Under the pieces are notes generated by a model. The model was not told the origin of the DNA. It ran no database searches and worked only from the letters and a program-made list of their open reading frames with translations. Positions 7,797 to 16,443 of a DNA stretch of 64,000 bases are shown piece after piece. Source of the DNA: Niveispirillum sp. (GTDB taxonomy: Bacteria; Pseudomonadota; Alphaproteobacteria; Azospirillales; Azospirillaceae); assembly GCF_017996735.1 (NCBI RefSeq), contig NZ_JAGOGJ010000025.1:1-64000 (forward strand). The letters run 5' to 3'. Position numbers and translations under genes: made by a program. Each line of letters opens with the position of its first letter. Within the stretch, counting starts at the first letter, position 1.

Positions 7797-10397
7797 TCAG
7801 AAGCGTACGGTGAAGGTGGCCTGGAACGACCGTGGCTGCAGGGGCTGGAGGAATTCACCGCCCGTCAGCGCATTCAGGAAATTGTGCTGGTTGGTCAGGT
7901 TGATGACCCGGACCGCGACGTCATAGTCCGGCTGGCGGTAGGAAAGCGTCAGGTTCGCCTGATACCCGTCCGGCACCTCCACGCTCTGGCTCAGGTTCGT
8001 GTAGAACTTGCCCGTGTACCAAAGGGCCAGTTCCGCCCCCAGGCCGTTTTCCAGCCGGTAATCGACAAAGCCGTTCAGCGAGTATTCGGGCACGCCCGGC
8101 AAGCCGTAGCGTCCGCCGGTGCGGCCGATCAGGCGGTTGCTGTCACCGAACACGGTGGCGTTGTCGGCCACGAAACCGAAGGGGGAGAAGCCGGCCGGAA
8201 TAATGAAGGTGTTGACCGCGTCCAGCTTGGTGAAGTTCAGCCCGCCCGACAGATTGGACGAATGCTGGTACCGCACCGACGCCTCGATACCCTTGATGCG
8301 CACCCGCGCCATATTGCCATTGGTGTCGGGCGACAGGTCGCGATACTGCACAAAGCCGGAGGCGGATGTGGCCAGCTTGCCGGGGATCGCGTCCCACTTC
8401 ACCCCACCCTCATACAGTTCCGACAGGCTCTTGAAGGCCAGCGGGTTCAGCTTGTTGCCCGCACCCCAGGTCAGGAAGCTGCCGAACACCCCCGTATTGA
8501 CGGCCTTGGACCGGTCATAGGTGGCATAGATCGTCGTCTCCGGCACCGGCTTCACGAACAGGCTGGCCTGATAGCTGGGCAGGGTATAGCTGTCCTTGTC
8601 GCTATATTGCGCGGCCGCCGTGCGATAGACGGGGTTCTGGATGAAGGCGTCGATGCGGGTGACGTTCACGCCCAGGTTAAGGCCCACGACATCGGCGAAG
8701 CGGAAATTCTGCTGGGTGAAGGCACTATATTGCCGGATATAGCCGCTGGAGGTATAGACCGCCCCCGCCGGCGGGAACCCGCCCGGTTCGGCATAGAAGC
8801 CACCCTCGACCGGTACCATCACGGGCAGGTTCAGATAGCCGAAATAGGGCGAAAGCTGGGGCACGCCGGGCGTGCCGATCCACGACCCCGAACCCTCCCC
8901 GGTCTGGCGCAGACCATAGAGAGAGGCCGGGGTGATGTTGGACGGGTCCAGCGTCAGGTCATAGGGATTGTAGTTGAAATTATTGTTGGCCGACAAAGCC
9001 TTGTAATTCAGGTTGCGGAAGGCGGCGCCGCTGTTGTTCTGCAATTCCACGGGCACGCCGAACAGGCTGAAATCGAACTTGCCACGTGCTTCCAGGCGCT
9101 GGTCGATCAGGCTGCTGCGGTTGCGATAGATGAAGGAACCGACACTGTCATTGGTGTTCACCGAATGCTGGAAGTAGGTGGATGACAGGAAGTTCCAGTT
9201 CTCCGACGCATCGAACCCGACCTGAAGCTGCGCGATCTCACGCGTGGCGGTGTTCTTGTCCTCCGCCCGACCGGAGCCGGTGGAACCGTCGATCTTGGTC
9301 AGGCCATTGCCGGGGATCGTGGGGTCATAGACCCAGCCGACAATGGTCCCCGCCGCGCCGGCCGTGGCGTTGGGCAGCGCGCCCAGGATGGTGGGGCCGG
9401 CAATATACTGCGCCTGGGCATTGCGGGTGCGCACCTGATAGCCGACGGGAGCCGATGTCGGGTTGGATGAGGTGAAGACGGGCGAGATGATGCGCCCGTC
9501 GGTCAGGCGGATCAGCGGGGTTGCGCGGCCGCCATAATAGCTGCCGAAATTGTCCACCAGTTCCTGCGTCGGCCGGTTCCAGCCGCGCGTGACGTTGAAA
9601 TCATAATAATCGTCATAAGACGCATTGAAATCGACCGTCACCCGGTCCGTCGGGCGCCAGGCCAGCGCACCATAGGCGCTGTTATAATTGTTCTCGACAT
9701 TGTCGTAATAGGTACCGCCGCGCTTGCCCTTCAGGCTGACGCGATAGGCCAGTTCCTCGGAAATCGGGCCGCCCGTGTCGGCGGTCAGGCTGAAATCGGA
9801 AAAGCTCTCATTCGTGCCCGGCACCCAGGTGCCCAACTCGCCGCTGACAAAGCTGCGCTGCCGGTCGAAGAAGGGCTTCTTGGTTTCGTAATTGACATAG
9901 CCGCCCGTGGCGTTGGACGGGCCGAACACCACCGATGACGGGCCGGCCACGATGTCCGCCGCCTCGAACGCGTTCAGGTTCAGCGGATGGTCGTTGCCTT
10001 CCTTGTAGATGCGCTGGCCATTCTGGAACACCTCTGACGCCAGACCGCGCAAGGTGGGGGCGGCACTGTTGCCCTGGCCGCCGCCACGGGTGATGCCGGG
10101 GGCATATTTCACGTAATCGTCCGTGCTGCGGATCGGGTCGCGCAGCAACTGTTCGGCCGACACTTCGGAGACGACACGCGGTGTATCCAGCACGCTGGCC
10201 TCGATCCCATAGATCGACCGGGGCGGGCGTTCGGGCAGGACCGAAGACTTTAGGCGCTCCCCCGTCACGACGACGGCATCCTCGGCGAGCAGGCTGGCGG
10301 TCTGGGTCGGCGGCTCCTGTGCGACGGCCGGAAACAGACCGGCCAGCAGGCTGCCGCCGAGCAGGGCGTTGCGGAAGGAATTGGGATGAAAATTCAT
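7797..10397 (-). CDS. TonB-dependent outer-membrane receptor 1
   Basis: Energised outer-membrane transporter of 866 residues. A signal peptide (NALLGGSLLAGLFPAVAQ, cleavage near residue 27) is followed by a plug domain with DAVVVTGERL and ADIVAGPSSVVFGPSNATGGYVNYETK, then a long beta-barrel ending in aromatic FTVRF. No STN signalling domain is visible. The ATG at 10397 places the signal peptide at the terminus; an AAGGGG stretch lies about 10 bp upstream. It sits inside a sulfur-type operon, 131 bp after the SfnB-like gene, so its ligand is probably an organosulfur compound or its carrier rather than a ferric siderophore, although the receptor itself does not prove this. Confidence 0.93.
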   Translation of the reverse strand: MNFHPNSFRNALLGGSLLAGLFPAVAQEPPTQTASLLAEDAVVVTGERLKSSVLPERPPRSIYGIEASVLDTPRVVSEVSAEQLLRDPIRSTDDYVKYAPGITRGGGQGNSAAPTLRGLASEVFQNGQRIYKEGNDHPLNLNAFEAADIVAGPSSVVFGPSNATGGYVNYETKKPFFDRQRSFVSGELGTWVPGTNESFSDFSLTADTGGPISEELAYRVSLKGKRGGTYYDNVENNYNSAYGALAWRPTDRVTVDFNASYDDYYDFNVTRGWNRPTQELVDNFGSYYGGRATPLIRLTDGRIISPVFTSSNPTSAPVGYQVRTRNAQAQYIAGPTILGALPNATAGAAGTIVGWVYDPTIPGNGLTKIDGSTGSGRAEDKNTATREIAQLQVGFDASENWNFLSSTYFQHSVNTNDSVGSFIYRNRSSLIDQRLEARGKFDFSLFGVPVELQNNSGAAFRNLNYKALSANNNFNYNPYDLTLDPSNITPASLYGLRQTGEGSGSWIGTPGVPQLSPYFGYLNLPVMVPVEGGFYAEPGGFPPAGAVYTSSGYIRQYSAFTQQNFRFADVVGLNLGVNVTRIDAFIQNPVYRTAAAQYSDKDSYTLPSYQASLFVKPVPETTIYATYDRSKAVNTGVFGSFLTWGAGNKLNPLAFKSLSELYEGGVKWDAIPGKLATSASGFVQYRDLSPDTNGNMARVRIKGIEASVRYQHSSNLSGGLNFTKLDAVNTFIIPAGFSPFGFVADNATVFGDSNRLIGRTGGRYGLPGVPEYSLNGFVDYRLENGLGAELALWYTGKFYTNLSQSVEVPDGYQANLTLSYRQPDYDVAVRVINLTNQHNFLNALTGGEFLQPLQPRSFQATFTVRF

Positions 10398-10528
10398 AAT
10401 ATTGAGGCCCCTTTTTTGCGCCCCCTGTCGCGCGGCAACAGGGAGGCGTTCGCCGCCGGGCATGGCCCAGGGCGTGATTGGATTGGATGGTGATGGCCCG
10501 GCATTGCCAGATGCAGGGCCTTGTGGGA

Positions 10529-11755
10529 TCAGGTGGGTTGCAGGAAGCGGCTGCGCGCCTCCGGTGCCACCGGGAAATCGATGGGCGCTACGTCGTTCAA
10601 CGCATGGTCGCCGATGGCATGAAGGCGCCAGCGTATGGGATCATGCGTCGTATGGGCCCGCGCATTGCGCCAGAACCGGTCCAGATTGAACTTCTCCTGC
10701 ACGGCACTGGCACCCAGCAGATCGAACAGGCCGCTTCCGACCTTCAGCGACGCCTGGTCCGACGCCACCCGGGCATGCGCCACGGCCAGAATGGCGTCGG
10801 TCGTCAGCGCCTCGTCCGCCGGGTCGGCCAGGGCGCGGTCATACAGATCCGCCGCATTGCGCAGCAGGATTTCCGCGGCGTAGACGGCAGATGTGAACTC
10901 CCCGATCTGCTTGATGACATGGGGTTCCCGGGTGATGTGATCGACGCCGCTTTCGATCCAGGCGCGGGAATGGTGGCGCAGATAATCGATGGCGGCATCC
11001 AGGGCGCTGCGTGCGATGCCCGTATCGATGGCGGCATGCAAAATCTGCGGCCGGGTCAGAACGGCCCGGTTCGCACCCCGGCTGCGCTGCGGCGCGTGAT
11101 GGGGGGGAACGTAGACATCCTCAAAAATGACCGTCCCGCTCATGGTCGTGCGCTGACCGAAGGCCCGCCAGTCATCCAGCACCGTGACGCCCGGCGCATC
11201 CCGTTCCACAACGGCGAAGGCAGGCACCCCGTCGGGCGACACACAGCCGACCGACAGCCAGTCCGCCAGATAGGACCCCGTGGAATAGAATTTCCGCCCG
11301 TTCAGCAGGAAGCCGCCACCGGGCTTCGGGGCCAGCGTTGTCTTCAGGGCAAGCTTGTTCTTGCCCCCCACCTCCGCCAGGGCGTTGGCGAAGCGCTGCC
11401 CGTCCAGGATGCGCGGCGCGAAATAGTCCCGCGTCTCGGCCAGCGGTGCATTCACCAGCCCCGCGATCATCACATTATGCAGTTGCAGCACCTGACCGAT
11501 GCTGCCATCCGCATGGCTGATGATGCGCACGGTTTCCACGATGGTCCGGATCGATGCGCCGATACCGCCCAGGTCACGCGGCACCGCGATGGCCGGAACA
11601 CCGCTGGCGAACAGGATATCCAACTGTTCACGCGGCAGGTCGCCTTCGCGTGCCTTGTCCCGCGTGATGGGCCGGATACGATCGGCCACTTCCTGTGCGG
11701 CGGCAATCGCGGCGGCCTCATCGGTCAGGCGGGTGGCGGGTTTCCTGTCGGTCAT
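10529..11755 (-). CDS. sfnB: SfnB/DszC-type acyl-CoA-dehydrogenase-fold flavoprotein (sulfur acquisition)
   Basis: A 408-residue flavoprotein of the SfnB family, which uses the acyl-CoA dehydrogenase fold for reduced-flavin-dependent monooxygenation of sulfur compounds; DszC of dibenzothiophene desulfurisation is a relative. Diagnostic stretches include IAVPRDLGGIGASIRTIVETVRIIS near residues 55-80, HADGSIGQVLQLHN, LNGRKFYSTGSYLADW, and the C-terminal FWRNARAHTTHDPIRWR. The acyl-CoA dehydrogenase catalytic Glu motif (YEGTxxIQ) is absent, as expected for monooxygenation. The ATG at 11755 is 11 bp past the preceding stop with GAAGG nearby; a TTG five codons upstream would overlap that stop. Which sulfide or sulfone it oxidises is unknown. 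Confidence 0.85.
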   Translation of the reverse strand: MTDRKPATRLTDEAAAIAAAQEVADRIRPITRDKAREGDLPREQLDILFASGVPAIAVPRDLGGIGASIRTIVETVRIISHADGSIGQVLQLHNVMIAGLVNAPLAETRDYFAPRILDGQRFANALAEVGGKNKLALKTTLAPKPGGGFLLNGRKFYSTGSYLADWLSVGCVSPDGVPAFAVVERDAPGVTVLDDWRAFGQRTTMSGTVIFEDVYVPPHHAPQRSRGANRAVLTRPQILHAAIDTGIARSALDAAIDYLRHHSRAWIESGVDHITREPHVIKQIGEFTSAVYAAEILLRNAADLYDRALADPADEALTTDAILAVAHARVASDQASLKVGSGLFDLLGASAVQEKFNLDRFWRNARAHTTHDPIRWRLHAIGDHALNDVAPIDFPVAPEARSRFLQPT

Positions 11756-11766
11756 GGCGGGCGCCT

Positions 11767-12984
11767 TCAATTATTGCCGCGCGCTTCCAGGCCAACGACC
11801 AGCGGTAGCGGCTGCTGATCATTGGCACCGGTGGCGGCGGCGGCGCGCTGGCGGAACCGGGGCAGCACATGCTCGCCCAGCCGGTAAATCTCCTCCAGAT
11901 GCGGATAGCCATTGATGAAGAACCAGGACAGGCCCAAGGCCGCGAACTGGCGAATCTTGGCCTCCACCGCGTCATAGGACCCGACAAAGGCGAAGCCCGG
12001 TGGAATGCCGACATAACCGAAGCCGCCCCACAGGTTCGGCTCGATGAACAGATCCTCGAACCCGTTCACCTCCTTGTTGTTGTAGCGCTTGTAACGGGCC
12101 TTGTTGGCGTCCGACAATTGTTCGGAACGCTGGGCCGTGGCCTGCACGGTTCCGGCCTTCACCCCCTCGTCGAAGAAACGCTTGGCCTCACGGAACGCCT
12201 CCTCATCCGTTTCGCGGACGATGACATCCACGGACAGGCCGAAACGGATTTCGTCCGTGCGGCCATATTCGCGGGCCAGGGCCTTCACCTCGGCGATGTG
12301 GCCGGCGACGATGGCGGGGTCTTCGGCCAGCAGCAGATAATAATCCGCGTGGCGCGCGGCCAGCCGCTTGGCGGCGGGCGAGGTGCCGGCCGAGCAGATG
12401 ACCGGAATGGGAGAGCGTTTCAGCGGACCGCGCAGGCCCAGCCCGTTGGCCTGATAATACCTGCCCTGGTAATGGAAACTCTCCTGCGCCCAGAAGCCCT
12501 TGACCACGTCCAGGAACTCGATGGCCCGATCATACCGGTCATCATGGGCCAGCGGATCACCCAGCGCGCGCTGCACCGTGTCCGACCCGCCCTGAATGAT
12601 GTTCCAGACCAGACGCCCGCCGCTGGCGCGCTGAAAACTGGCAGCCATCTGCGTGGCTTGCCAGGGGCTGAAATGGAACGGGTGGAAGGCGTCGACGAAA
12701 CGCAGCCGCTTGGTCTCCCGCGCCAGGATGGCCGAGGTGATCCACGGCTCATCCCCGAAGGGCGCATTGACCAGCAAGGCGCCGCTGAACCCGTTCAGCT
12801 CCGCCGCGCGCGCCACCTGGGACAGGTAATCGATATAGGTGAAATCATCCCCGACCCGGAAGTGGGAGACGGCACCCGTGCTGTCCGCCGGTGACCGGTT
12901 CCAGTCGCCCCGGTTCCGGTTGTCGCCCGGAATGTACTGCGTCTCCCCATGCAGGGGCAGCCGGGAAAAGAACTCAATCGCCAT
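11767..12984 (-). CDS. SsuD-type flavin-dependent monooxygenase (LLM class), copy 3
   Basis: First gene of the nine-gene leftward operon. The 405-residue LLM-class monooxygenase belongs to a different subgroup from copies 1 and 2, sharing with copies 4 and 5 the N-terminal signature FxxRLPxxGD and a long loop containing RGDW/RGDY before the first helix. Other SsuD-fold features are RASGGRLVWNIIQGG, FVGSYDAVEAKIRQFAALGL and NGYPHLEEIYRLGEHVLP. The SsuD active-site His motif reads SVDVIVRET, so that His is missing. The ATG follows a GGGGATTTAAC ribosome-binding region. A sigma-54-type promoter element ends 30 bp upstream of the start codon. The inferred reaction is reduced-flavin-dependent C-S cleavage on an unidentified sulfonate or sulfone. 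Confidence 0.88.
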   Translation of the reverse strand: MAIEFFSRLPLHGETQYIPGDNRNRGDWNRSPADSTGAVSHFRVGDDFTYIDYLSQVARAAELNGFSGALLVNAPFGDEPWITSAILARETKRLRFVDAFHPFHFSPWQATQMAASFQRASGGRLVWNIIQGGSDTVQRALGDPLAHDDRYDRAIEFLDVVKGFWAQESFHYQGRYYQANGLGLRGPLKRSPIPVICSAGTSPAAKRLAARHADYYLLLAEDPAIVAGHIAEVKALAREYGRTDEIRFGLSVDVIVRETDEEAFREAKRFFDEGVKAGTVQATAQRSEQLSDANKARYKRYNNKEVNGFEDLFIEPNLWGGFGYVGIPPGFAFVGSYDAVEAKIRQFAALGLSWFFINGYPHLEEIYRLGEHVLPRFRQRAAAATGANDQQPLPLVVGLEARGNN

Positions 12985-13013
12985 GTTAAATCCCCATGTT
13001 TTTAATGGGAATT

Positions 13014-13030
13014 AAGCAACAAGCGTGCCA
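13014..13030 (-). promoter_or_regulatory. Sigma-54 (-24/-12) promoter of the sulfur operon
   Basis: On the minus strand the sequence reads TGGCAC, five bases, then TTGCTT. The GG and GC doublets are exactly 10 bp apart, the defining spacing of RpoN promoters. Transcription would start around 13004, leaving a short leader with a GGGGA ribosome-binding site before the ATG at 12984. Two short dyads upstream, GTAATGCTTAC at 13042-13052 and AACAG-N4-CTGTT at 13087-13100, are candidate activator sites. Sigma-54 control by the enhancer-binding protein SfnR is established for sfn genes in Pseudomonas, so the architecture fits the operon content. No such regulator gene is in the window. Confidence 0.75.
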
Positions 13031-13273
13031 CATCATGGTGTGTAATGCTTACGCTTTTATGCAGGCACCGATGTTGATGATTTCCAAACAGCAATCTGTT
13101 GAAATTTCAGCATCCTGCACAGATTTGCGCAGAGGGAGCTTCACGCGGACATCCGCGTCTGGGCCAACCCGCCACGGCGTTCGTCCCGTCGGGCACAGGT
13201 GACAGGCTTTGCTTTCCCATTGCAAGTTCCGCAAAAAAGCATATGTTCTTCTTTTGTTCTATGGACGATGCCC

Positions 13274-14350
13274 ATGTTCGAACGGAAAAACCAGGCTGCC
13301 AAGGGTCGCGGGGCCGTCAGCAACAATGATTCCCGTTTTGAAATCGAGAAGCGGGTTCTTGTCGATGATGGCTGGAGTGACGGGACAGAGCTTCCGGAGC
13401 CGATCCGAACACAGATCAATGTGGATACCGCGCGCAGCATCATCAGCCGAAACGAATCGCCCGACGTCCCCTTCAGCCAATCAGTGAATCCGTTTCGCGG
13501 ATGCGAGCATGGGTGTGTTTATTGTTTTGCCCGCCCCACCCACGCCTATCTCGGCCTGTCTCCGGGACTGGACTTCGAGACCAAACTGTTTGCCAAGCGC
13601 GATGGTGCCGCGTTATTGGCCAAACAGCTCCGCGCGAAGAATTATGTTTGCGAGCCGCTGGCCCTTGGCGCCAACACCGACCCCTATCAGCCGATCGAGC
13701 GGACCGAACGGATCACACGGGCCATCCTGGAAGTCTGTCGCGATTTTAACCAGCCGGTGGGGATCATCACCAAGTCGGCCCTGGTGACGCGCGACATCGA
13801 TATACTGGCCCCCATGGCCGCCGACGGGATTGCCAGGGTTGCCATTTCCATCACCACACTGGACCGCGACCTTGCCCGCAGGATGGAACCGCGCGCCAGT
13901 ACGCCAGGCAAAAGGCTGGAGGCGGTGCGGGCGCTCACCATGGCGGGGATACCCGTCTCCGTCCTGGCCAGCCCGATGATCCCGGCCCTCAACGACCATG
14001 AGTTGGAAGATATCCTGGAGGCGGCGCAGGCGGCCGGCGCCGAGGGGGCCAGCTATATTCTGCTGCGCCTGCCGCTTGAGATCGGGCCGCTGTTCGAGGA
14101 ATGGCTGCATGAACATTATCCCGACCGGGCCGGCCGGGTACTGTCTCTGATCCGGCAGACACGCGACGGTGCCCTTTACCGGTCCGCGTTCGGTTCACGC
14201 ATGAAGGGAACCGGCCCCTATGCCGATCTGTTGCGGCAGCGGTTCCAGCTCAGCATCCGGAAATTGGGGCTGAACAAACGCAGTTGGGAAATGGATTGCA
14301 GCAAGTTTCGCGTCCCCCCATCATCCGGAGACCAGTTACGCCTGTTCTGA
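13274..14350 (+). CDS. PA0069-family radical SAM protein (SplB-like)
   Basis: Iron-sulfur radical SAM protein of 358 residues. The cluster-binding motif is CEHGCVYC (CX3CX2C) near residue 78, in the context NPFRGCEHGCVYCFARPTHAYLG, which is typical of the PA0069/SplB-like group. LALGANTDPYQPIERTERITRAILE and VGIITKSALVTRDIDIL follow, as in that family. The N-terminus KGRGAVSNNDSRFE is also characteristic. The ATG at 13274 has a GGAC about 8 bp upstream; ATG 13268 and GTG 13199 are possible alternatives. The physiological substrate of this family is, to my knowledge, unassigned; DNA photoproduct repair by analogy with SplB should not be assumed. It is divergent from the sulfur operon and probably independent of it. 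Confidence 0.87.
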   Translation: MFERKNQAAKGRGAVSNNDSRFEIEKRVLVDDGWSDGTELPEPIRTQINVDTARSIISRNESPDVPFSQSVNPFRGCEHGCVYCFARPTHAYLGLSPGLDFETKLFAKRDGAALLAKQLRAKNYVCEPLALGANTDPYQPIERTERITRAILEVCRDFNQPVGIITKSALVTRDIDILAPMAADGIARVAISITTLDRDLARRMEPRASTPGKRLEAVRALTMAGIPVSVLASPMIPALNDHELEDILEAAQAAGAEGASYILLRLPLEIGPLFEEWLHEHYPDRAGRVLSLIRQTRDGALYRSAFGSRMKGTGPYADLLRQRFQLSIRKLGLNKRSWEMDCSKFRVPPSSGDQLRLF

Positions 14351-14362
14351 CGACGGCAGGTC

Positions 14363-14962
14363 TCAGGATGGCTCGCAAAAGGTTGGGTGGATTGCAGCCG
14401 GCCAATCCCCGGCTTCCAAGACCTGCAACTGGCGAAAGCCGGTTTCCGTCAACCTGACGATCATCCGGTTTGCGTCCAGATCGATCTGATGACGCGGGAC
14501 TGCGCGCAGACTTTCACCGCCGCCGCCCGGATCGTTTGTGGCAACCACCACGTAGCTGACGATACCGGAGACGCATTCGATCAGTGCCTCCACGGCCTTG
14601 CCCAGGGAGACACCGTTGACATCCTGAACGGGAGTGCCCGCGATACCGCCCGCTGTCAGCAGGGTCGGGTCCGCAGAGCGGCGGCTGGCCCGGATCGCGG
14701 ACCTGGCGCCATCCTCATAGGCTGTTTGGCGCCCCAGCCACCGCCAGATACCCACCATGTTGACGGCTGTCAGAAACAGATTGGTCAACAGCAGATCATT
14801 CTGGTCAGAGGCGAAGCCGATCCATGTCCAGCAGACGGAGCCGACCGCGAACACGACAAAGCCCCAGCCCGTGACACGGGCACCAAGATTGGAAGCAGTC
14901 ATCATGGCGGCGATCATGGTGCCTGCCGGCGCGATCACCCGGGCAATGGATTCAAGATCCAC
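14363..14962 (-). CDS. Membrane-anchored PRC-barrel domain protein
   Basis: A 199-residue protein with about three hydrophobic segments in the first 75 residues (VIAPAGTMIAAMM, WGFVVFAVGSVCWTWIGFA, LLTNLFLTAVNMVGIW). A PRC-barrel-like domain follows from about residue 98 (GTPVQDVNGVSLGKAVEALIE, then SYVVVA and LRAVPRHQIDLD). PRC-barrel modules appear in proteins coupling membrane or RNA processes, and this small type is common in alphaproteobacteria without a firm role. The start is GTG, supported by a strong GGGGGGA ribosome-binding run about 5 bp upstream. It lies 18 bp after the sigma-like gene, so the two are probably co-transcribed; a link to general stress response is an inference from that neighbour. 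Confidence 0.72.
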   Translation of the reverse strand: MDLESIARVIAPAGTMIAAMMTASNLGARVTGWGFVVFAVGSVCWTWIGFASDQNDLLLTNLFLTAVNMVGIWRWLGRQTAYEDGARSAIRASRRSADPTLLTAGGIAGTPVQDVNGVSLGKAVEALIECVSGIVSYVVVATNDPGGGGESLRAVPRHQIDLDANRMIVRLTETGFRQLQVLEAGDWPAAIHPTFCEPS

Positions 14963-14980
14963 CGGTCCCCCCGATCCCGG

Positions 14981-15463
14981 TCAGCAAGCGGCTTCCACCG
15001 TCGCCCCCCGGATGGACCGGTAGCTCGGGCGTCCCTTGCCACCCCGGCCCATCGCACGGGTCCGGGTAGCTTCGGGCTTTGTACAGCCTGCGGTTTTCAG
15101 GACGGTGACAATTTCAGAGACGGAGCTTTCCAGGATTTCAGCAACCTCACGATTGGAAAACCCTTCCATCAGGATCAGCAACAAGATCTGCCGGGCACGT
15201 GCCTGGGCGGGATCTTCGCGGGTGAAAAGATTGGCATAGAGCCGGGTATAAAGCTTGAAAAGGCTGGTCTTGGCGCTGGAGGCGGCCGGCAGCACGGCGG
15301 CGTCCAAGGCCAGGATGTCCGCCATCGCCGCCATATAGGCGTCGGCGGATTCCCGACTGCCCGTCATCGCCTCGGCATGACGGCGCAAGGACGGCAAATG
15401 GGCTTTCATGACGCCGACGTCGGAACGCAGGTGCTGGAAGGGGTTCATGAGTGCAGTGCGCAT
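14981..15463 (-). CDS. Stand-alone PhyR-type sigma-like domain protein lacking the receiver domain
   Basis: A 160-residue protein whose first 120 or so residues match the sigma-like N-terminal half of the alphaproteobacterial general stress regulator PhyR. It has LPSLRRHAEAMTGS followed by a sigma-2-like helical region and FKLYTRLYAN, then a sigma-4-like segment RARQILLLILMEGFSNREVAEILES. In PhyR a receiver domain follows and gates this domain; here only a basic tail of about 35 residues remains. It might bind a NepR-type anti-sigma factor without phosphorylation control (inference). The ATG at 15463 has AGGGAAG about 8 bp upstream; ATG 15448 is an alternative. No NepR or EcfG gene is present in the window. 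Confidence 0.68.
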   Translation of the reverse strand: MRTALMNPFQHLRSDVGVMKAHLPSLRRHAEAMTGSRESADAYMAAMADILALDAAVLPAASSAKTSLFKLYTRLYANLFTREDPAQARARQILLLILMEGFSNREVAEILESSVSEIVTVLKTAGCTKPEATRTRAMGRGGKGRPSYRSIRGATVEAAC

Positions 15464-15576
15464 GTTCCGTACTTCCCTGTGATCGGTTGAGCGCGGGCAG
15501 TGCAACCCGCCGACCCCCATCAGGACGGAAAATGACGGAAACGACAAGGAAACTTCCTGACTACGGCGTCCTTAGC

Positions 15577-15599
15577 CCTATCGGAATATTACCGATAGG
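15577..15599. promoter_or_regulatory. Perfect 8-bp-arm palindrome with 7-bp spacer
   Basis: CCTATCGG, seven bases (AATATTA), then CCGATAGG form a 23-bp dyad in the 257-bp gap between the sigma-like gene (start 15463) and the aldolase gene (end 15721). No T-run follows on either strand, so a regulator-binding site about 115 bp upstream of the sigma-like gene is more likely than an intrinsic terminator. No protein in the window can be assigned to it. The rest of the gap shows nothing else I can support. Confidence 0.5.
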
Positions 15600-15720
15600 C
15601 CGGCGTGCCTTTGGCGATAGAAAGGCGGATTGCCGGCGTTTACGCCAATACCTCAGGCCGATCCCGTTTGAAGGAACCAGACATTGGCGGCCGGCCGGCA
15701 GGTGCTGCAGCCCCGCACCA

Positions 15721-16404
15721 TCACGCCGGGGCGTAATCACCGGCAAAGGCCCTCGCGCGTTCCAGCAGGCCCGTGCGCTTCCATTGCAGGTCGAGCGCAC
15801 CGGGTGTGTAGACTTGTGCCCCGCCGATCTGGGCGGCGATGGCCTGCAGCCGGGCGCTTTCCTCGATCAGCAGGATAAGCTGCGCGGTCCTGAGGATGCC
15901 CTTGCCCCAGAAATTCGCCCCACCATTGCTTTCCAGCAGAGCCGGCGGCGGGGCCAGTTCGGGATGCTTGTCCAGCCGTTCCCGCACCACATCCAGGACA
16001 GTGCGCGTCCGTTCCAGATGGTTGGGGATTTCGCGCGCCAGCAGGTGGCGTTGGGCAGCAACATAAAGGATTGGAAACGGCTTGTGCGCCAACGACCAGG
16101 CGGCCAGATGCGGCGTGTGCGCATGGATCAGCGTATCGCTGTCCAACCGCTCCTCCGACAGGATATGGTCCTTATGGTCGGAGAATTTGGAGATGCTGAT
16201 CTTCACCTCCTTGTCGCGTGTCCAGGGCGACGGGAACCGTACCGACAGCAGTGTGTCATGACCCGGAATGCGGTGGGCGATATTGAAGATCAGGCTGGCG
16301 GTCAGCGTGCCGCTCTCCTTCAGGAACTCGAACGCGAAGGTGGCGTCGGTCTTGGCCTGGGCCACATATTCGGACAGTTCGACATCAGTCAGGGCATTGG
16401 TCAT
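15721..16404 (-). CDS. Class II aldolase/adducin-like protein, copy 1
   Basis: A 227-residue protein resembling class II (zinc-dependent) aldolase/adducin domains. The metal-site-like motif HAHTPHLAAWSLAHK lies near residue 96, and a Gly-Gly-Ala-Asn motif in ESNGGANFWGKGI near residue 163. Family members are cytosolic aldolases, epimerases or decarboxylases acting on sugar phosphates or related carbonyl compounds. A paralog lies at 29342-30085 with the same HxHTPHL and NGGA layout. This gene follows TonB receptor 2 by 39 bp, and the paralog follows a flavin monooxygenase, so both probably act on carbon skeletons left by organosulfur cleavage (inference). AGGAGATTGAA precedes the ATG. The exact reaction is unknown. 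Confidence 0.62.
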   Translation of the reverse strand: MTNALTDVELSEYVAQAKTDATFAFEFLKESGTLTASLIFNIAHRIPGHDTLLSVRFPSPWTRDKEVKISISKFSDHKDHILSEERLDSDTLIHAHTPHLAAWSLAHKPFPILYVAAQRHLLAREIPNHLERTRTVLDVVRERLDKHPELAPPPALLESNGGANFWGKGILRTAQLILLIEESARLQAIAAQIGGAQVYTPGALDLQWKRTGLLERARAFAGDYAPA

Positions 16405-16443
16405 TTCAATCTCCTTTCGCAGGGATGACGTAGGGGGACCCGA

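Noticed and set aside
3470..12984. Calling one of the flavin monooxygenases DszA, to complete a DszABC set
   Set aside because: All copies carry SsuD-type N- and C-terminal motifs; none has the N-terminal segment or length I expect for the DszA/NtaA group.
12993..13009. CCCAT/ATGGG hairpin that could hide the ribosome-binding site of monooxygenase copy 3
   Set aside because: The predicted sigma-54 start near 13004 lies inside the upstream arm, so the transcript would not contain a full stem.
15464..15720. EcfG-type promoter (GGAAC...CGTT) for the sigma-like gene
   Set aside because: GGAA-like and CGTT-like words exist but not at the 16-17-bp spacing expected.
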